Shown here piece after piece: positions 60,922 through 64,000 of a DNA stretch of 64,000 nucleotides (its first letter is position 1; each line of letters opens with the position of its first letter). The translations under genes and the position numbers were made by a program. The stretch is from Agarilytica sp045430345 (GTDB taxonomy: Bacteria > Pseudomonadota > Gammaproteobacteria > Pseudomonadales > Cellvibrionaceae). The DNA lies in contig JAILXT010000001.1 of NCBI GenBank assembly GCA_045430345.1, positions 806,001 to 870,000 on the forward strand, in the 5' to 3' direction. Under the pieces are notes generated by a model. That model did not search any database. It had not been told where the DNA came from and worked only from the letters and a program-made list of their open reading frames with translations.

Positions 60922-61866
60922 CTAATTAGACGGAAGGAAATTAAATTTATACACGATCTTTCTTGGAGATACATCCTCAGCATCAAACATCAGCTTTTTA
61001 ATGGTCGCCAAAATCTTTTTCTCGAGTTCCGGTGAGTTAAATTCGCTCGAAATCAACTCAAGATGCGATATAGTGCCATTCGCTTCGATAACTAATTCGA
61101 ACACCAATACTCCTGACAAGTCGGCGTCTTGCCGCAGAGCACGCTGATAGTGTACTGATGATCGGCTCTTACCGGCTTCTAGCACACGACGGATTGATTC
61201 TGTGCTCCTAACCCCCTTAAGGTCAGAGTAAAAGTTTTCAGAATCCACAGCCGGGGCTCCATCGTCGACAAAACCATCCAATGTCGCTGATTTATGAGCG
61301 GCTAGAGCGACGTTCTGATTCTTCATCATGGAATCATCAACTTTAATGCCCTCACTTTTCTGGTTGAGCTTATCCTCGCCTAATACAGTGCTGTCCGCCC
61401 GTGCGATTTTGCCACTCTCACTGGTCGACACGTTTTTTTTCTGTAACTTCGTCAAATCCAAGGACTGACGTAAAGCGTTAAGCTCACTGGATAGCGCTGT
61501 TAAACCCTGCGCTTCTGCGACGCTTTTCTTTTTCTTCTCTTTCTCTTTTTGCTTTGCCGTTAAGGGCTTCTTGGATTCTTTCTGTAAAGGCTGTTGCACC
61601 GGTTTTGGTTTGGCTTTTGGGACCGGTGTGGGTGTTGCAACCGGCTCTACAACCAGCGGTTCGAGCATGATTTTAGTCTTAACGATGTCGAGCTCACGCT
61701 CCTCGTAATCTTTTTCGACTGTGGGCAGCCAAGGCATTATCAGTAAGAACAATAGCAGTGGTATCAGCATTCTTTTAAGAATGCGTTTGAATTTTTCCTT
61801 TTGTACCGCATCTTCTTGCCACGGCAATTGAAGATCTAAAGCATAGGGATAACTGGCCGCATTCAT
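60922..61866 (-). CDS. TonB/AgmX-type energy transducer
   Basis: A 314-residue protein with one N-terminal membrane span (about 30-50), a Pro/Lys-rich periplasmic stretch (about 75-115, PTPVPKAKPKPVQQP and KQKEKEKKKK) and a C-terminal TonB-like domain (about 220-314, LSGVLVFELVIEANGTISHLELISSEF). It resembles AgmX/PglI C-terminal-domain proteins in the ExbB/ExbD-driven systems of motile bacteria. The start is ATG 61866, with AAGGTGG upstream. It begins at the stop of the second ExbD gene. Confidence 0.85.
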   Translation of the reverse strand: MNAASYPYALDLQLPWQEDAVQKEKFKRILKRMLIPLLLFLLIMPWLPTVEKDYEERELDIVKTKIMLEPLVVEPVATPTPVPKAKPKPVQQPLQKESKKPLTAKQKEKEKKKKSVAEAQGLTALSSELNALRQSLDLTKLQKKNVSTSESGKIARADSTVLGEDKLNQKSEGIKVDDSMMKNQNVALAAHKSATLDGFVDDGAPAVDSENFYSDLKGVRSTESIRRVLEAGKSRSSVHYQRALRQDADLSGVLVFELVIEANGTISHLELISSEFNSPELEKKILATIKKLMFDAEDVSPRKIVYKFNFLPSN

Positions 61867-61867
61867 G

Positions 61868-62419
61868 CTAATTACCACCTTCTTGACCTGAAGGCGCAGT
61901 GTCTAGGGCGGGTAATGCGGGTGCGGGAACGGACGAATCTACGATACGATTCACGGCAAGCGACATATTCAAGAACATCTGTTTTCGGCAGGTTGCCATC
62001 ACACTTTTCAGCAGCACATAGGGCACCGCCTTGTCCCCCATAATAATGACTGCAAGTCCGTTCTTTTCTTGGAAAGGCGTTAGTTCGCCTAACTTTTCTT
62101 TGTGCTCAATTAGCTTAAGCTCTAAGGGTTCAATTATGTCTTCAGGGCCTTTTAATACATCTTTAACGTCTGCAATTTTTTCTTTACCGACCCATATTTC
62201 ATCGGCGTTAACCATCACCATTAACTCTTCGTGAGGTACCTGCCCTTTTGTGGAGTCAGGTAAATGAACGAACTTAGCGTTTTCGATCTTTTGCGCTTCG
62301 CCTGAATTTAACAGTAAAAAGAAAACAAGAATGGTGAATATATCCATGAGCGCAACCAGACTCAGCTTGGGTGAGCCGGCTTTCTTTTCTCTGGAATAAA
62401 AGACAGTAGAACTAATCAT
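61868..62419 (-). CDS. ExbD/TolR family biopolymer transporter (second)
   Basis: A 183-residue protein with one N-terminal span (about 20-40, SLVALMDIFTILVFFLLLNSG), holding the conserved Asp that carries protons, and a periplasmic domain. It is the second ExbD-like subunit in the set, and it is longer than the usual 140 residues because of an insertion rich in Glu and Lys. Its start overlaps the first ExbD by four bases. In such dual-ExbD sets the two may form heteromeric motors with ExbB. Confidence 0.9.
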   Translation of the reverse strand: MISSTVFYSREKKAGSPKLSLVALMDIFTILVFFLLLNSGEAQKIENAKFVHLPDSTKGQVPHEELMVMVNADEIWVGKEKIADVKDVLKGPEDIIEPLELKLIEHKEKLGELTPFQEKNGLAVIIMGDKAVPYVLLKSVMATCRKQMFLNMSLAVNRIVDSSVPAPALPALDTAPSGQEGGN

Positions 62420-62937
62420 TGTATGCGTGATTTCACCACAGTTCGCGAATCGTCTAAGGCGATTTCGGGAAACAATTCAATTTCGACCACACTGGCGGCA
62501 ACAACAGTACGATAGGACTTAAGCGTATCCATAGTGGCAACAATATATTGATAATCAATATCTAGCTCGGAGCGTAATAAAACGTCCGTTTTTTCGCTCA
62601 CTTGCCGCTTTATTACCTGGAGAATAAAAGAGAGCTTTCTGTGGTCGTATACTTTTCCTTCTTCGGTCTCTAACGCGGGTATTTCTTGTATAAGCGTGTT
62701 TTCCGGGTAATACACGCGATATCCTGTTTGTAAAATCTCCACCTCCAACTTCGACTGAGGATCATCGGTCGAGACAGCGCCCCCTGTAAGTTCAGGCAAT
62801 TTGATTTCCAAAACAGTCGTCTGTGTAAACGTCATACTTAATAAAAGTACTGGCACCAGCACAATCATCAAGTTCATAAACGACGTTACATCGATATCAG
62901 CGGCTTCTTCGGACTTTTGCTTAAATTTAAAATTCAT
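62416..62937 (-). CDS. ExbD/TolR family biopolymer transporter (first)
   Basis: A 173-residue protein with the typical N-terminal ExbD span (about 17-40), with VTSFMNLMIVLVPVLLLSMTF. The Asp at DIDVT, just before the span, takes the conserved position. The periplasmic domain (about 45-173) is acidic. It follows ExbB by 24 bases. The membrane span carries the proton-relay residue that drives force transmission to the TonB/AgmX-like protein. Confidence 0.9.
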   Translation of the reverse strand: MNFKFKQKSEEAADIDVTSFMNLMIVLVPVLLLSMTFTQTTVLEIKLPELTGGAVSTDDPQSKLEVEILQTGYRVYYPENTLIQEIPALETEEGKVYDHRKLSFILQVIKRQVSEKTDVLLRSELDIDYQYIVATMDTLKSYRTVVAASVVEIELFPEIALDDSRTVVKSRIQ

Positions 62938-62961
62938 CGAAAATAACGATCTCGGGAAAGG

Positions 62962-63780
62962 TTACTTTGAACTATCTGCGTCGTCGTTATTTTCTTCAGA
63001 CGCTTCTACATTTGGATCAGTGCCTGATTCCGTTTCCGCCGTCTCGTCTTCTTCAGTAACCACTTGCTCCACCGGTTCTGGTTCGGCGGGTTGCACCTGA
63101 CTAAATGCGCTAGCAGCACCCGGACGCGGCAAGCCAGCTTCAATTAGCCGATGAATCGTCATAATGTTAAGGAATTTAACTGCAGCCATTTCAATACTTG
63201 TAATGATTTTTCCGGTTTTACTTTGCAATGTTGCATGTAAAACAAGCAGTGGGATTGCAGAGATTAGACCGAATGCGGTGGTATTCATCGCAACAGAGAT
63301 AGATAGAGATAGTAATTCTGATTTTTCTGCAGGGTCCGCGTTCGCAACCGCCGTAAACGCACCGATTAGCCCGATAATAGTACCGAGCAACCCAAGCAGC
63401 GTGGCTACGTTAGCCAACACCGCTAGATAGCCCGTACGCTCCTCAATGCGCGGCATCGTCTCTAACATACCTTCGCTCATGGAGTTTTCGATATCGGCCC
63501 GTTGCTTGGATACTTTCATCATATCAAGCCCACATCCGATAATACGGGTAACGGGCACGCTCACTTCACGCGTATAAAGCTGCATCTTATCTAGATCAGT
63601 GGTCCGCAGTAGCGGTAAAAAATCTTCAAACGCTTTGGCATTACGGTGACGCTCTCTGGTGAGGTACACCCAACGCTCAACCGCGATCGCTAGGCCGACG
63701 GCAAGCACCAGCGCGATGGGATAAATAAATAAACCACCATCTTGAAAGAAACGAGTAATCGTACTGTAAATATCAACCAT
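62962..63780 (-). CDS. MotA/TolQ/ExbB proton channel
   Basis: Inner-membrane channel of 272 aa with three spans: about 15-35, 110-135 and 155-178. ANVATLLGLLGTIIGLIGAFTAVANADPAEK and SISVAMNTTAFGLISAIPLLVLHATL are the ExbB/TolQ core. The C-terminal tail (about 220-272) is strongly acidic and unusual for the family. It is the first complete gene of the leftward ExbB-ExbD-ExbD-TonB set. A truncated gene lies upstream. Confidence 0.93.
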   Translation of the reverse strand: MVDIYSTITRFFQDGGLFIYPIALVLAVGLAIAVERWVYLTRERHRNAKAFEDFLPLLRTTDLDKMQLYTREVSVPVTRIIGCGLDMMKVSKQRADIENSMSEGMLETMPRIEERTGYLAVLANVATLLGLLGTIIGLIGAFTAVANADPAEKSELLSLSISVAMNTTAFGLISAIPLLVLHATLQSKTGKIITSIEMAAVKFLNIMTIHRLIEAGLPRPGAASAFSQVQPAEPEPVEQVVTEEDETAETESGTDPNVEASEENNDDADSSK

Positions 63781-63862
63781 GACCTGTTCTCTTTAAATCA
63801 TTTTTGTTCATTAAATTCTACAAACGTTCAAATGTACCAGTGCACAAACAAGCTAACTCCTG

Positions 63863-64000
63863 CTATTCAGGCGCAGGTACATTCTCCATATTCAACTCGT
63901 TATATATCGACATGGAACGTACCATAATGTCTCTGTCGATCAAATCTAACGTTCTGTCGTTTTTTTGTTCTAAATTCCAATGTAAATTATCTGGCGTGCC
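63863..64000 (-). CDS. C-terminal end of a truncated gene upstream of the ExbB set
   Basis: An open frame running off the right edge, 45 codons ending at a TAG at 63863-63865, on the same strand as the Exb genes and 82 bases upstream of ExbB. It reads as protein-like (LHWNLEQKNDRTLDLIDRD). Related loci often start with a TPR or DUF3450-type gene here, but the fragment is too short to tell. Confidence 0.55.
   Translation of the reverse strand, partial: GTPDNLHWNLEQKNDRTLDLIDRDIMVRSMSIYNELNMENVPAPE

Noticed and set aside
1..64000. CRISPR arrays, prophages, tRNA or rRNA genes, insertion sequences
   Set aside because: No regular spaced repeats, transposase or integrase frames, or tRNA-like foldings were seen anywhere in the window.

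Overview
The window reads as chromosome of a free-living, probably marine, Gammaproteobacterium of the broad Pseudomonas/Cellvibrio/Oceanospirillales kind. The evidence is gene order and gene families: fimL-nudC as in Pseudomonas, dnaQ-rnhA-methyltransferase-gloB-mltD, cobalamin-dependent metH, a GntR-controlled prp operon, a Mrp-type multisubunit antiporter, a bactofilin, and long Pro/Thr-linker PKD lipoproteins. No rRNA, tRNA, CRISPR array, prophage or intact insertion sequence was seen. The exact genus cannot be told from the sequence alone.

Layout. 1-4.8 kb: ETF-quinone oxidoreductase, a DUF4823 lipoprotein, acyl-CoA thioesterase II, a small unknown gene, a possible small RNA and trmH. 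4.8-5.4 kb: a geneless stretch with three clustered DnaA boxes and an IHF-type site. 5.4-9.7 kb: DAHP synthase, an unknown gene, nfuA, and a leftward MAPEG-MarR-tautomerase-DMT operon with a palindromic operator. 9.9-16.6 kb: metH, a DUF2970 protein, an unlisted 39-residue membrane protein, a perfect FNR/Anr box, and a CysI-type siroheme reductase with its DUF934 partner. 16.9-23.6 kb: a CPA2 antiporter, a solute-binding protein, sohB, and fimL-nudC. 23.8-31.2 kb: a nine-gene Mrp/Mnh-like antiporter operon with three MrpD-type subunits and no full MrpA. 31.4-36.0 kb: dnaQ, rnhA, a methyltransferase, gloB and mltD.

36-49 kb holds small enzymes and signalling genes (a GGDEF cyclase with an I-site, an HDOD protein), a hydrolase-thiolase-SDR operon, and the propionate-degrading methylcitrate operon (GntR-prpB-prpC-prpD). 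49-54 kb is a leftward sigma-factor module: a DUF4382 lipoprotein, two small exported proteins (one DUF3106), an outer-membrane barrel, an ECF sigma factor and a membrane-anchored DUF3619-like protein. The leader of its first gene carries a perfect 12-bp complement of that gene's ribosome-binding region. 54-56 kb pairs a bactofilin with an unusual protein made of two tandem methyltransferase-like domains. 57-64 kb combines a 1165-residue surface lipoprotein (beta-propeller, Pro/Thr linker, three PKD-like domains) with a leftward ExbB-ExbD-ExbD-TonB/AgmX-like proton-driven energy-transduction set. The region between them carries a recurring heptamer.

Most of the window is core metabolism. The parts least explained by known biology are the DnaA-box cluster, the sigma module with its self-complementary leader, the duplicated methyltransferase beside the bactofilin, the Exb/AgmX plus PKD lipoprotein locus, and the 39-residue membrane protein near an FNR box.
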